Below, one piece after another: positions 1 to 8,725 of a stretch of 64,000 nucleotides of DNA (its first letter is position 1; each line of letters starts with the position of its first letter). Origin of the DNA: Nonomuraea thailandensis (lineage in GTDB: Bacteria > Actinomycetota > Actinomycetes > Streptosporangiales > Streptosporangiaceae). Both the position numbers and the translations under genes were made by a program. Where the stretch lies: NCBI RefSeq assembly GCF_024172165.1, contig NZ_JAMZEB010000002.1:9336501-9400500 (forward strand). The letters run 5' to 3'. The notes under the pieces were generated by a model. The model did not search any database. It was not told the DNA's origin and saw nothing but the letters and a program-made list of their open reading frames with translations.

Positions 1-540
1 GCGGTGCCGGCCGCGTACGTGCTGGCGCACGAGCACCTGCTGCCCCGCCGCGCCTGGCGGCCCGTCCTGCTGGTGTCGGTGGCCCTGGCGGCGCTGCCGC
101 CGCAGGCGTTCGCCGTGCCGCTGCAGCGCTGGCTGAGCCCGGTCGGCACCCCGCTCGCGCTGGCCATCGTGCACGCGGCGCTGGTGATGCCGCTGGCGGT
201 GCTGGTGCTGCACAACGCGTTCGTCCGGGTTCCCGCCCCCATGCTCGCGCGCGACCGCTGGGAGCTGTTCCACGTCGTACGCGAGGCGCGCCCGGCCGTG
301 GTGCTGGCCGGGGTGCTGGCGTTCGTCCTGGTCTGGAACGACGCGGTCGTCGGGCTGCTGCTCAACTGGCCGTCGGGCGACCACCTGCCGCTGATCCTGC
401 TGGAGCAGGCCCGCCACTTCATGAGCGCCGCGAGCCCGCTGGCGGCCCAGGCGGTGATCGCCACCGCCGTCCCCGTGCTGGTGGTGGCCGTGACGGCGCG
501 CCGGCTCCACAGGGGGCTGACCCGGGGGGTGCGCCGGTGA
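1..540 (+). CDS. ABC transporter permease, MalG-like (5' end outside window)
   Basis: The reading frame is open to the left edge, so only the C-terminal part is present. The visible ~180 residues contain four to five hydrophobic segments arranged like the end of a carbohydrate-import permease of the MalG type (the YVLA...PPQAF region, then a cytoplasmic loop and the WNDAVVGLLL segment). The cytoplasmic EAA loop, normally EAA-x3-G, is poorly conserved here (around APMLARDRWELFHVV), so contact with the ATPase may be unusual. The stop overlaps the next gene's GTG start (GTGA), suggesting coupled translation. Substrate cannot be told from this fragment. Confidence 0.7.
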   Translation, partial: AVPAAYVLAHEHLLPRRAWRPVLLVSVALAALPPQAFAVPLQRWLSPVGTPLALAIVHAALVMPLAVLVLHNAFVRVPAPMLARDRWELFHVVREARPAVVLAGVLAFVLVWNDAVVGLLLNWPSGDHLPLILLEQARHFMSAASPLAAQAVIATAVPVLVVAVTARRLHRGLTRGVRR

Positions 541-2822
541 CGGACATCTCGCGCAGGGAGCGGCTGAGCTTCCGGCTGTCGCGCCTGTACCGGCGGGCCG
601 CGGCGCACCTGCCCGAGCTGGGGGTCGGCGGGGTGCTGACGGTGGGCGGCACCATCCTGATCCTTCAGGAGGAGCTGATCAAGCAGCTCATCGGCGGGCT
701 GCCGACCTGGCTGCTGATCCTCCTCGTCCTGGTGGTGCCGGTCGTGGCCGGCGTGCTCACGTACCTGGTCCGGCGCCGCCGTGAGCCCGCGCCCCGCCCG
801 GTCCTGGCGCCCATGCCGTTCCCCGACCGGATCGACGGCCTCGTGGGCAGGGACGCCGAGCTGCGGCGGATCAAGGACGGGGCGCTGGAGCGCGGGATCG
901 TCGTCGTGCACGGCGGCATCGGCATGGGCACCTCCACCGTGGCCATCCAGGCGGGGTGGGAGCTGGCGGGCGAGGCGCGCAAGCAGCGCTACGCCGACCT
1001 GCGCGGCCCCGACAGGGACCGGCCCGAGACGCCGCTCAGCGTCGCCCAGCGGGTGCTGCGCACGCTGAACCGCCCGCCGGGCGGCATCCAGGAGCCCCAG
1101 GACGCGACCGCGCAGGTCATCGAGGCGCTCAACGGCACGGGCTGCGTGCTCCTGCTGGACAACGTCAGCTCGTGGAGCCAGGTCGAGTGGCTGCCGACCC
1201 GCGTGCCGGGCGCGCACATCGTGGTGGCGGGCACGCTCACCGACACGCCGCCGCAGCACGTCGAGCCCATCCAGCTCGGCCCGCTCGCCCCCGACGCGGG
1301 CCAGGCGCTGCTGGCCCGCCACCTCGGCGCCGAGCGGGTCTCCCGCGACCCGAAGGCGCTGGAGCTGCTGGTCGACGTCTGCCTGGGCAGCCCGCTGGAG
1401 ATCGTCAGGGTCGGCCGCTGGCTGGCGGGCAATCCGGGCGTGCCTCTCCAGACGCTGGTGGACGACCTGCGCAGCCTGTCCGTCGCCGACACCCTCGACT
1501 TCGTGCTCGGCCTCGGTGTCAGGCAGCTCAGGCCGACGGCCAAGCAGCTCTTCGTGCTGCTGGCCGGGCTGCCGATCGCGGAGGTGGACCACCAGGCCGC
1601 CGCCGCGCTGCTCGGCGTGCCGTCCGCCGCGGACGCGATCACGGAGCTGGCCGACCTCGGGCTGGTGGAGAACGTACGGATGACGCGCGTCAGGGTGTCG
1701 AGCGCGTTCCGCGGCGGCGGCGCCGAGGGCACTCCCCGGGAGGCCGCGCGGGAGGTGGCGGCCTGGCAGCGGCTGGTCGAGCACTTCGCCGAGCAGGCCG
1801 GCTCTTTCGCCGGGCGGCTGCCCGCCGAGGAGGCCAGGACCTGGTTCGCGATGGAGGACCGGGTGCTGCTGCAGGTGCTGGCCCGCAAGGCGCCCGCGCC
1901 CAGGACCGGGCGCGCGCTCGCGCGGATCGCGGACGCGCTGGAGGCCTGGTTCCGGCTCGAACAGCGGCACGAGGACCGGCTGCGCGCGGCGGCGGAGCTG
2001 GCCAGGGCCGCCGAGGCGCTCGGGGACGAGCCGGTGCAGGCCACGGCGGAGCTGCGCCGGTGCACGATCCTGCTCACCTCGGGAGACCCGCGCAGGGCGC
2101 GCCAGCACTTCAACCGCTCGGCGGCGCTGCGCGTCAGGGTCGAGTCGTGGCCGGCGGACCTGCACCTGGCGCACGCGGCGATCCTGCTGGCCGGCGGCGA
2201 CGAGTTCACCGCCGTCGAGTCCGCCCTCGTCCGGTACGGGCAGGCGCTGGCCGGCGGCGACGTCCTCGGCCAGGCGATCCGGCTGGCGAACGTGGCGGCG
2301 CTGCTCATGCGCAGGGGCCAGACGCTCGACCACGACGGCCGCGGCCCCGAGGCCCGCAGCCTGCACGCCAACGCCAGGGTGGTGCTGTTCCAGGCACTCG
2401 ACCTGGCGCGGCGGGCCGGCGAGCCCGCGACCGAGGCGCACGCCCGCGAGCTGCTCGCCCTGGCCCACCACTACCTGGGCCAGAGCCACGACGCCGGCCT
2501 CCACCTGGACGAGGCCGAGCGGCTCTACGCCGGGGCGGCGGACGAGCTCGGGCGGGCGCGCTGCCTGGTGCACCGGGCCGGGATCATGCTGGAGGAGGCC
2601 GGGCACGCGCCGGAGGCGGTGGCGGCGCTGCTGGAGGAGGCCGAGCCGCGGCTGCCCGCCGCCGGGGTGAGCACCGCGCTCGCCCACCTGCACCTGGCCC
2701 GGCTGCGGCGGGAGCGGGCCGCCGAGCACCAGGAGGCCGGGCTGGCGGCCCTGTCACCCTGGGACGGGATCGCCGAGCCCAAGCAGGTCAGCGAGCTGCG
2801 GGCGCTGTTATCGGCCCTGTGA
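537..2822 (+). CDS. Membrane-anchored NB-ARC/STAND-like protein with C-terminal helical repeats; P-loop lacks lysine
   Basis: 761 aa. Residues about 29-44 and 57-78 are hydrophobic, followed by a basic RRRR stretch, so the N-terminus is probably a membrane hairpin with the rest in the cytoplasm. A nucleotide-binding region follows: GGIGMGTST at about 126-134 sits where a Walker A (GxxGxGKS/T) should be but has Thr for the catalytic Lys; a Walker B-like VLLLDNV follows about 75 residues later. The C-terminal half is Ala/Leu/Glu-rich helical repeat of TPR type (the AEAL, RAGEPATEAHARELLALAHHYLG region). Proteins of this plan act as signalling or scaffold ATPases. Loss of the lysine suggests binding without efficient hydrolysis, or none. 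It overlaps the permease stop by 4 bp. Partner and trigger are unknown. Confidence 0.65.
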   Translation: MTDISRRERLSFRLSRLYRRAAAHLPELGVGGVLTVGGTILILQEELIKQLIGGLPTWLLILLVLVVPVVAGVLTYLVRRRREPAPRPVLAPMPFPDRIDGLVGRDAELRRIKDGALERGIVVVHGGIGMGTSTVAIQAGWELAGEARKQRYADLRGPDRDRPETPLSVAQRVLRTLNRPPGGIQEPQDATAQVIEALNGTGCVLLLDNVSSWSQVEWLPTRVPGAHIVVAGTLTDTPPQHVEPIQLGPLAPDAGQALLARHLGAERVSRDPKALELLVDVCLGSPLEIVRVGRWLAGNPGVPLQTLVDDLRSLSVADTLDFVLGLGVRQLRPTAKQLFVLLAGLPIAEVDHQAAAALLGVPSAADAITELADLGLVENVRMTRVRVSSAFRGGGAEGTPREAAREVAAWQRLVEHFAEQAGSFAGRLPAEEARTWFAMEDRVLLQVLARKAPAPRTGRALARIADALEAWFRLEQRHEDRLRAAAELARAAEALGDEPVQATAELRRCTILLTSGDPRRARQHFNRSAALRVRVESWPADLHLAHAAILLAGGDEFTAVESALVRYGQALAGGDVLGQAIRLANVAALLMRRGQTLDHDGRGPEARSLHANARVVLFQALDLARRAGEPATEAHARELLALAHHYLGQSHDAGLHLDEAERLYAGAADELGRARCLVHRAGIMLEEAGHAPEAVAALLEEAEPRLPAAGVSTALAHLHLARLRRERAAEHQEAGLAALSPWDGIAEPKQVSELRALLSAL

Positions 2823-2842
2823 GGGCGCGTTTCCGCCCTTTG
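2822..2842. terminator. Hairpin between convergent genes
   Basis: AGGGCG (2822-2827) pairs perfectly with CGCCCT (2834-2839) around a 6-nt loop and is followed by TTT on the + strand. It lies between the stop of the NTPase gene and the stop of the anti-sigma gene, so it could serve both directions. The stem is short. Confidence 0.45.
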
Positions 2843-2847
2843 AGAGG

Positions 2848-3543
2848 TCAGACGGCCACGGTCGCCAGTGTCCTCCCGTCGAAGGTCTGGATGGTGAAGT
2901 GGTTCAGCTCCGACTGCGGGAGGCTGGTGCCGCCGTGCAGGACGAGCGGGTCGGGCGAGCCGGGCACGCCGTACCCCTTCTCCGGCACGCCCCAGCTCGC
3001 GACGACCTCCGAGCGCCCGTCGTCGCCGACCGCCATGAGCCGGCACTGCAGCGGGCCCTTGACGCCCTTGAGCTCCAGCGCGACGTGGGTGCCCCACCCC
3101 TTGTCCTCCAGGCCGACGAGCCCGGACACGCCGGTGGCCTGGTCGGTGACGGAGTAGGTGCGGCCGGTCATGAGCAGGTCGCGGGCCGGGCCGTGGATGC
3201 TGTCGGGGTTGGGGCCGCTGGTCATGGAGCTGATGCCGAGGAAGACGCCGGCCGCGACCACGAGGCACGCGGCGGCGGTCATGAAGCCGCGGTGCAGGCT
3301 GCGGCGCCTGCGCTCCTTGGCGGCGCGGCGGACCAGAAGGGACTCCACCTGCGCGTCCGGTGGGTGGGGCAGGAGGTCGTCCGGGTGGACTCCCTTGATC
3401 AGCTCGCCCATCGCGGCGAACGACCCCACTTCCGACGCGCAGCTCCCGCAGCCGTCGAGGTGGCGCTCGAAGGCGGCCCGCTCCTCCTCGCTGAGCAGGC
3501 CGAGCGCGTACGCGGCCACGTCCTCGTGGTGTACCTCTGTCAT
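2848..3543 (-). CDS. Anti-sigma factor with zinc finger (RskA/RsiW-like)
   Basis: 231 aa. The N-terminus carries a zf-HC2 type motif, HLDGCGSC (H-x3-C-x2-C), the part that holds the partner sigma factor. A single transmembrane segment (about residues 88-107, FMTAAACLVVAAGVFLG) follows a basic patch. The outer domain of ~120 aa (YSVTDQATGVSGLVGLEDKGWGTHVALELKGVKG) resembles the RskA C-terminal domain. It starts 34 bp after the ECF sigma gene on the same strand, the normal sigma-then-anti-sigma order, so the pair is probably co-transcribed. Signal release in this family is by regulated proteolysis; the signal is not visible here. Confidence 0.9.
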   Translation of the reverse strand: MTEVHHEDVAAYALGLLSEEERAAFERHLDGCGSCASEVGSFAAMGELIKGVHPDDLLPHPPDAQVESLLVRRAAKERRRRSLHRGFMTAAACLVVAAGVFLGISSMTSGPNPDSIHGPARDLLMTGRTYSVTDQATGVSGLVGLEDKGWGTHVALELKGVKGPLQCRLMAVGDDGRSEVVASWGVPEKGYGVPGSPDPLVLHGGTSLPQSELNHFTIQTFDGRTLATVAV

Positions 3544-3577
3544 GGCGCCACCCCCCTGTCATCGTGACGCACCTGGA

Positions 3578-4102
3578 TCACGGCAGCGTCACCCCCCTTT
3601 CCTCCAGCGCGACCCGTAAGGCGCGCATGGCGTAGTACACGCGGGACTTCACCGTGCCCACAGGCACGCCGATCGTCTCCGCCGCCTCCTGGACGGTGCG
3701 GTCCAGGAGGAACGTCTGGGTGAGCACCTGCCGGTGCGCCGGGGAGAGCGACATCATCGCGTCGGTCACGACGATCTCCCGCAGGAGCTGCTCGTCCTCG
3801 GCCGCCGTGGGCATGACGCGTTCGGGGATGTCCTCGACGGTGTCGAGGGGGCGGGAGCCGGAGCGGCGGCGGTTGTCGATGACGACCCGCCGCGCGACCG
3901 TGGCCAGCCAGGGCATCAGCGAACCGGACTCCGTACGCAGGTCGTGGAGGTTGCGCCAGGCTCGGACCAGGGTCTCCTGGACGACGTCCTCGGCCCAGCG
4001 GCGATCGCCGCCCGTCAGCCTGACGGCGAAGGCCATCAGGGGGGCGCCGTATTCGCGGTAGAGGGCTCTGACCATGGCCTCGTCGGTTACGCGGTGAGTC
4101 AC
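3578..4102 (-). CDS. ECF RNA polymerase sigma factor
   Basis: 174 aa from the chosen start. Region 2 is seen in AVRLTGGDRRWAEDVVQETLVRAWRN and region 4 in LSPAHRQVLTQTFLLDRTVQEAAETIGVPVGTVKSRVYYAMRALR. A longer frame exists upstream, but GTG at 4102 has GAGGAG seven bases before it and begins right before the conserved MVRALYREYGAPLMAFA, so I use it. It is followed by its likely anti-sigma. Group assignment within the ECF families is not possible from this alone; the zinc-finger anti-sigma suggests a SigK/SigL-like type. Confidence 0.92.
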   Translation of the reverse strand: MTHRVTDEAMVRALYREYGAPLMAFAVRLTGGDRRWAEDVVQETLVRAWRNLHDLRTESGSLMPWLATVARRVVIDNRRRSGSRPLDTVEDIPERVMPTAAEDEQLLREIVVTDAMMSLSPAHRQVLTQTFLLDRTVQEAAETIGVPVGTVKSRVYYAMRALRVALEERGVTLP

Positions 4103-4271
4103 TCCGGGGCTCCTCGCGCAGCGGATATCATGAAATATCGCGCTCGGTAGGCTGATATTGAGAATTATCACTCTAGCCACGAGGCGGGGCCAAGGTTGGG
4201 TAGTTTGCCCGTCTCGCCGTATAGCTAGATTTATCTGTTAAATCGTGCTTCAGTCCCCTGGAGAGGGGATT
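4103..4271. promoter_or_regulatory. Divergent AT-rich control region between ECF sigma and eccC-like gene
   Basis: This stretch is markedly more AT-rich than its surroundings. It holds two inverted repeats: GATAT-CATGAA-ATATC at 4124-4139, and TGATATTGAGAATTATCA at 4153-4170 with five outer pairs (TGATA/TATCA) plus one inner pair. Either could be an operator for the sigma operon or the secretion ATPase gene. I cannot name the regulator. A GAGAGGGG ribosome site precedes the ATG at 4272. Confidence 0.45.
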
Positions 4272-7200
4272 ATGATCATTCGGTTGACGATCCGCGATCC
4301 GGCGGCCTCCACCGCCGTCGACGCCGAGGTGACGGCGGAGCCCGAGACCCTCGTCGGCTCGCTGCTGCGGGCGCTGCCCTTCCCCGTCAGAGGCCGCCCC
4401 TGCTACGTCGGCAGCGACAAGCTCGACCCCGACTCCCCCGTCGCGGACAGCCCGCTGGTGCCGGGGGCGACGATCAGCGTGGGCGAGCCGGAGCGCGTCC
4501 AGCCCTGGCGGCCGCTGGCGGCGGCCGGCGCGATCCGCGTGTTCGCCGGCCCGGACGCCGGCCGGGTGATCTGGCTCAGCCCCGGCAGCCACGTCATCGG
4601 CCGCGAGTGGACCGACATCAGCCTGCTGCGCGACCAGAAGGTCTCCAGGCGGCACGCCCGCCTCGACGTGTCCTGGACCGGCGAGGCCACGGTCCACGAT
4701 CTCGGCTCGCGCAACGGCACCCTCGTCAACGAGCTGGGCGTCCAGGGCCCGGTGGCGCTGCGCCCCGACGGGGTGCTCCAGGTGGGCGACGACCGGCTGC
4801 GGTGGGCGCCGCTGCCGTCCACCCGGCTCAGGACCACCCGCGCGCGTGACGGGCGCATCGACTTCGACCGGGCCTTCTCCCCCGCCCCCGCCGTCGCGGG
4901 CACGCGGATCACCATGCCCAGGAACGAGATCCCGCAGCGCAATATCGCGGTGGCGCTGATTTCGTCGCTGTTGCCGCTGCCGATATCGATCGCGATGGCC
5001 GTCCTGTTGAAAAGCCCATATTTTCTGCTGTTCGGAATTCTGACCCCGATAACGTTCTTCGGCACGCAGTGGGTGGAAGGGCGGCAGCGCAAGAAGAAAG
5101 AGCGCGAGTTCGACCAGCGCAAACGCGACACGATGGAGCGCGTCAGGCAGCACGTCGTGCACGAGCAGTGGCTGCGGCACGTCGTCGCTCCCGACGAGGT
5201 GGACCTGACGTTCGCCGCCACCCACGAGGGGCCCGGCCTGTGGCCGCGCAACGCCGACTCCCCTGACGGGCTGACGCTGCGCGTGGGCGTGGCGGACGAG
5301 CCCGCCACGATCACGTTCGACGGCGAGCCCTGGCCGGAGTTCACGCCGCCGGCCCTGCGCGGGGTGCCCGTCACCGTGGACCTGCGCCAGATCGGCGTGC
5401 TGGGCGTCATCGGCCCGCCCGACCCGGTGGACGCGCTGCTGCGCTGGCTGCTGGTCCAGCTCGGCACCCTGCGCGCGCCCGACGAGCTGCGGCTGGTGCT
5501 GATCACCGCGTCCGGGGGCGAGCACCTGGCCTGGGCCCGCTGGCTGCCGCACCTGAACGTGGACGCCCCCGTACCGTGCCTGGTCGGCAACACGCCCGAG
5601 ACCCGCACGGAACGCATCGAGGAGCTCAAGGACCTGGTCACCGAGCGGCTCAAGGCCAAGGAGCGGCGCGTCGTGTTCGGCGAGGAGATCGTCGTCGTCC
5701 TCGACGGGGCGCGGGCGTTACGCGACATCCCCGGCATGAAGGAGGTGCTCAGGGAGGGCCCCTCCGTCGGCGTGTACGTGATCTGCGCCGACCAGCGCAG
5801 CCTGAACGAGTGCCGCGGCGTCTGCGAGCTCGACGGCGCCGGCATGCTGCTCACCCGGGGCCGCCAGGGGTTGCCGGTCGCCGTGCAGCCGGAGAGCCTC
5901 GGCGAGCAGGCCGCCGAGCGCATCGCCCGCGCGGTGGCGCCGATGCGCGACCGGCTCACCCTGGCCAGGGCCGAGAGCGTCATCCCCGACGCCGTCCGCC
6001 TGCTCGACACGCTCGGCCTGGGCGTCCCCGACGCCGAGGCCGTGCTGTCACGCTGGGCCGCCGACCCCGCGCCGACCACCAGGGTGTGCGTCGGCGCCGA
6101 CGGCACCGGCCCCGTCACCGTGGACCTCGCCGCGGACGGGCCGCACACGATGCTCGGCGGGGCGACCGGCGCGGGCAAGAGCATCCTGCTGCAGACCCTG
6201 GTCACCTCGCTGCTGCTGGCCAACCGGCCCGACGAGCTGAACCTGGTGCTCGTCGACTTCAAGGGCGGCAGCGCGTTCCTGCCGTTCGAGCACTGCCCGC
6301 ACGTGGTGGGGCTGATCCGCTCGACCGGCGACACGGCGGCGGACGTCTTCGACGAGAGCGCGGCCCGCCGCGTGCTGGCCTCCGTCCGGGCCGAGGTTCG
6401 GCGGCGCGAGGCCATCCTGGCCAGGTACGGCGGCGAGATCGACGCCTACTGGAACGCCGGAGGGCGGCTGCCCCGGCTGGTCATGGTGTTCGACGAGTTC
6501 GCCCGCGTGCTGGAGACCTCGCCCGACTTCCTGCGCGAGCTGGTGAACGTGGCGGCCAAGGGCCGCTCGCTCGGCATGCACCTGGTGCTGGCCACGCAGT
6601 CGCTGCAGGGCAAGCTGTCGCCCGAGCTGAAGAACAACATCTCCCTGCGCATCACCCTGCGCCAGAACGAGCCGTCCGACAGCACCGAGGTGCTCGGCGT
6701 GCCCGACGCCGCGACGATCCCGTCACGGCTGCGCGGCCGGGGCATGATCATGCGGGTGGGCGGCGAGCAGCGCACGCCCCAGCTCTTCCAGACCGGCTAC
6801 CTGGGCGACCCGCCGCCCAGCGGCTCGGCCCCCGCCACCGCCCGGGTGGCGCCCTGGCCCGCGCTGGGGCTGCCCAGACCGGAGCTCAGGGACGCGCCGC
6901 GGGCCAGCCGTACCGACCAGGACCTGGCCATCGCGGCCGTGCTGGAGGCCGCGCCGCGCCTGTCCACCGAGCCGCCGTTCCGCCCGCTGCTGCCGCCGCT
7001 GCCCGCCGCGCTGCCGCTGTCCGCGCTGCCGGAGGCCGGCGGGGTGCCGTTCGCGCTGCTGGACGACCCGGTCAACCAGGCGCAGCCCGCCATGGGGCTG
7101 GACCTGGGCGGGACCGAGCGGCTCATGGTGGCAGGAGGGCCGCAGTCGGGGCGGACGACGTTCTGCCGGACGCTCGTCTCCAGCCTGGCGGCTCGCTGCT

Positions 7201-8468
7201 CGCCCGAGCAGGTGTGGCTCTACGTGGTGGAGAACCAGCCCGGCGGGCTGGCCGCGTACGCGTCGCTGCCGCACTGCGGGGCCGTCATCGGCGGCGGCGA
7301 GCCCGACCGGATCAGGCGGCTGGTGACGTGGCTGGCTGAGGAGGTCGAGCGGCGGCGGCTGGCCCGTCTGACGCCCGGCGAGCCGTCCGCGCCGGTGATC
7401 GTGCTCGTCATCGACGGGTGGGAGTACTTCGAGGATCGCGGCAGCCCCGACTTCTTCGAGACGCCGCTGCTCGTCACCCTGCGCGGGATCGTGGCAGGCG
7501 GGCCTCCCGTGGGCATCCACACGGTGGCCGTGGGCGGGCACGACATGCTGCGGGGCAAGACGCCCGACCTGTTCTCACGGCGGCTGTTCCTGCCGTTCCC
7601 CCGGGAGGAGACGCGGCGGTCCTACCTCACGTCGGGCATGGTGTCGCCGCCCGTGCTGGCCGGGCGGGCCATCGAGGCGGCCGGCGGGCTGCACGCCCAG
7701 ATCTGCCTCCCGCCCGAGGACCTGCCCGTCCTGCCCGCGCACCGGCCCTCGCACGCCCGCCGGCCCGTCCGCGGTCCCAGACCCTTCCCGCCGCTCCCCG
7801 CCGCCGTCCCGCTCCGCTCGCTGCCGGACCCGGCCATCGGCGTCGGCGGCCCCGACGTCACCCCCGTCGAGCTGGACCTGTTCGACCACGGACCGCACCT
7901 CGTGCTGGTCTCCGGCCCCTCCGGCTCCGGCCGCAGCAACGCGGCGCTCGTCATGGCCACCGTGCTGCTGCGGGCGGGCGTGCGGGTGCTGGCCATCGGG
8001 CCGCCCCGCTCGCCGCTGGTGCGCTCGCTGCCCGAGGCGCGGGCGCTGGCGGGCGTCTCCTTCACGGACGCCTCCCTGCGGGAGGCCGTGGAGGCCTTCG
8101 AAGGGGAACGGTACGCGGTGGTGGTGGACGACCTCGACCAGGTGACCGTCACGGCCCGGGAGCAGGGCTTCGACACCCTGCCCACGTTGCTGCAGGACAT
8201 CCTCGCGCCGTCGGAGCTGGGGCGGCGGGCGCTGGTGTTGTGCGGGGACGCCACGCCGCTGCTGGAGGGGCATCGGCGGGCGTTGTCGGGTGAGGTGAGC
8301 GAGGTGCTGCGGTCGGGGACGCGGTTCCTGCTGACGCCGACCAGCCGAGTGCACGCTCGCGAGCACGGGATCAACCTGGAGCCGGACCAGTTCTTCGGGG
8401 GGCCGGTGGGGCGGGCGTACATGGGGACGGCTCGGAGGCTGGAACTGGTGCAGTTCGCGGGGTTCTAG
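4272..8468 (+). CDS. eccC: Type VII secretion ATPase, EccC-like FtsK/SpoIIIE protein with FHA domain
   Basis: 1398 aa from ATG 4272. Order: a ubiquitin-like/short N-terminal region; an FHA domain at about 87-180 with GRE, SRRHA and the DLGSRNGT signature; two membrane segments (ALISSLLPLPISIAMAVLL and YFLLFGILTPITFFG, about 235-280); then three FtsK-type ATPase modules. Module 1 has GGATGAGKS at 629-637 and VMVFDEF. Modules 2 and 3 have arginine in place of the P-loop lysine (GGPQSGRTT near 955; SGPSGSGRS near 1214), so only the first looks catalytically complete. EccC drives export of WXG-type substrates. No eccB, eccD, eccE or mycP is in the window. It converges on the toxin operon at 8465-16258, whose small WXG-like proteins and RHS toxin are the natural cargo. 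Confidence 0.9.
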   Translation: MIIRLTIRDPAASTAVDAEVTAEPETLVGSLLRALPFPVRGRPCYVGSDKLDPDSPVADSPLVPGATISVGEPERVQPWRPLAAAGAIRVFAGPDAGRVIWLSPGSHVIGREWTDISLLRDQKVSRRHARLDVSWTGEATVHDLGSRNGTLVNELGVQGPVALRPDGVLQVGDDRLRWAPLPSTRLRTTRARDGRIDFDRAFSPAPAVAGTRITMPRNEIPQRNIAVALISSLLPLPISIAMAVLLKSPYFLLFGILTPITFFGTQWVEGRQRKKKEREFDQRKRDTMERVRQHVVHEQWLRHVVAPDEVDLTFAATHEGPGLWPRNADSPDGLTLRVGVADEPATITFDGEPWPEFTPPALRGVPVTVDLRQIGVLGVIGPPDPVDALLRWLLVQLGTLRAPDELRLVLITASGGEHLAWARWLPHLNVDAPVPCLVGNTPETRTERIEELKDLVTERLKAKERRVVFGEEIVVVLDGARALRDIPGMKEVLREGPSVGVYVICADQRSLNECRGVCELDGAGMLLTRGRQGLPVAVQPESLGEQAAERIARAVAPMRDRLTLARAESVIPDAVRLLDTLGLGVPDAEAVLSRWAADPAPTTRVCVGADGTGPVTVDLAADGPHTMLGGATGAGKSILLQTLVTSLLLANRPDELNLVLVDFKGGSAFLPFEHCPHVVGLIRSTGDTAADVFDESAARRVLASVRAEVRRREAILARYGGEIDAYWNAGGRLPRLVMVFDEFARVLETSPDFLRELVNVAAKGRSLGMHLVLATQSLQGKLSPELKNNISLRITLRQNEPSDSTEVLGVPDAATIPSRLRGRGMIMRVGGEQRTPQLFQTGYLGDPPPSGSAPATARVAPWPALGLPRPELRDAPRASRTDQDLAIAAVLEAAPRLSTEPPFRPLLPPLPAALPLSALPEAGGVPFALLDDPVNQAQPAMGLDLGGTERLMVAGGPQSGRTTFCRTLVSSLAARCSPEQVWLYVVENQPGGLAAYASLPHCGAVIGGGEPDRIRRLVTWLAEEVERRRLARLTPGEPSAPVIVLVIDGWEYFEDRGSPDFFETPLLVTLRGIVAGGPPVGIHTVAVGGHDMLRGKTPDLFSRRLFLPFPREETRRSYLTSGMVSPPVLAGRAIEAAGGLHAQICLPPEDLPVLPAHRPSHARRPVRGPRPFPPLPAAVPLRSLPDPAIGVGGPDVTPVELDLFDHGPHLVLVSGPSGSGRSNAALVMATVLLRAGVRVLAIGPPRSPLVRSLPEARALAGVSFTDASLREAVEAFEGERYAVVVDDLDQVTVTAREQGFDTLPTLLQDILAPSELGRRALVLCGDATPLLEGHRRALSGEVSEVLRSGTRFLLTPTSRVHAREHGINLEPDQFFGGPVGRAYMGTARRLELVQFAGF

Positions 8469-8725
8469 AGGTGCTGGGCGTGCCGGAGCTGCTCTTCCAT
8501 GTCCCAGTCCGGGGGCCGCTTGGATTCCTCGAACCAGGGGCAGCCCTTCGCGATCCAGGCGTTCCTGGCGCGAAGGACGCCCGTCGGCGTGGAGTCGTGG
8601 TAGCCGAATTCGCTGCCGCAGCAGTCGCAGATGTCCCAGGAAGGCGTCTTGTCGTCCTCGCCCCATGGCAGGCCCGGTTGGAGCAGGCCGCAGACCCGGC
8701 AGTAGGGGTTGCCGTCATTGGGCAT
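8465..8725 (-). CDS. Small Cys-rich protein, putative immunity protein for the RHS toxin
   Basis: 86 aa from ATG 8725, which lies 11 bp inside the toxin gene's end, so translation is coupled to the toxin. Two CxxC pairs (CRVCG and CDCCG) suggest a zinc knuckle; the rest includes WGEDDKTPSWDI, FGYHD, WIAKGCPWF and WDMEEQL. This layout matches a family of small Cys-rich proteins often found directly after polymorphic toxin genes. Position and size argue for immunity; binding to the toxin is inference. Its stop and that of eccC are the two strands of the same CTAG (8465-8468). Confidence 0.7.
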   Translation of the reverse strand: MPNDGNPYCRVCGLLQPGLPWGEDDKTPSWDICDCCGSEFGYHDSTPTGVLRARNAWIAKGCPWFEESKRPPDWDMEEQLRHAQHL

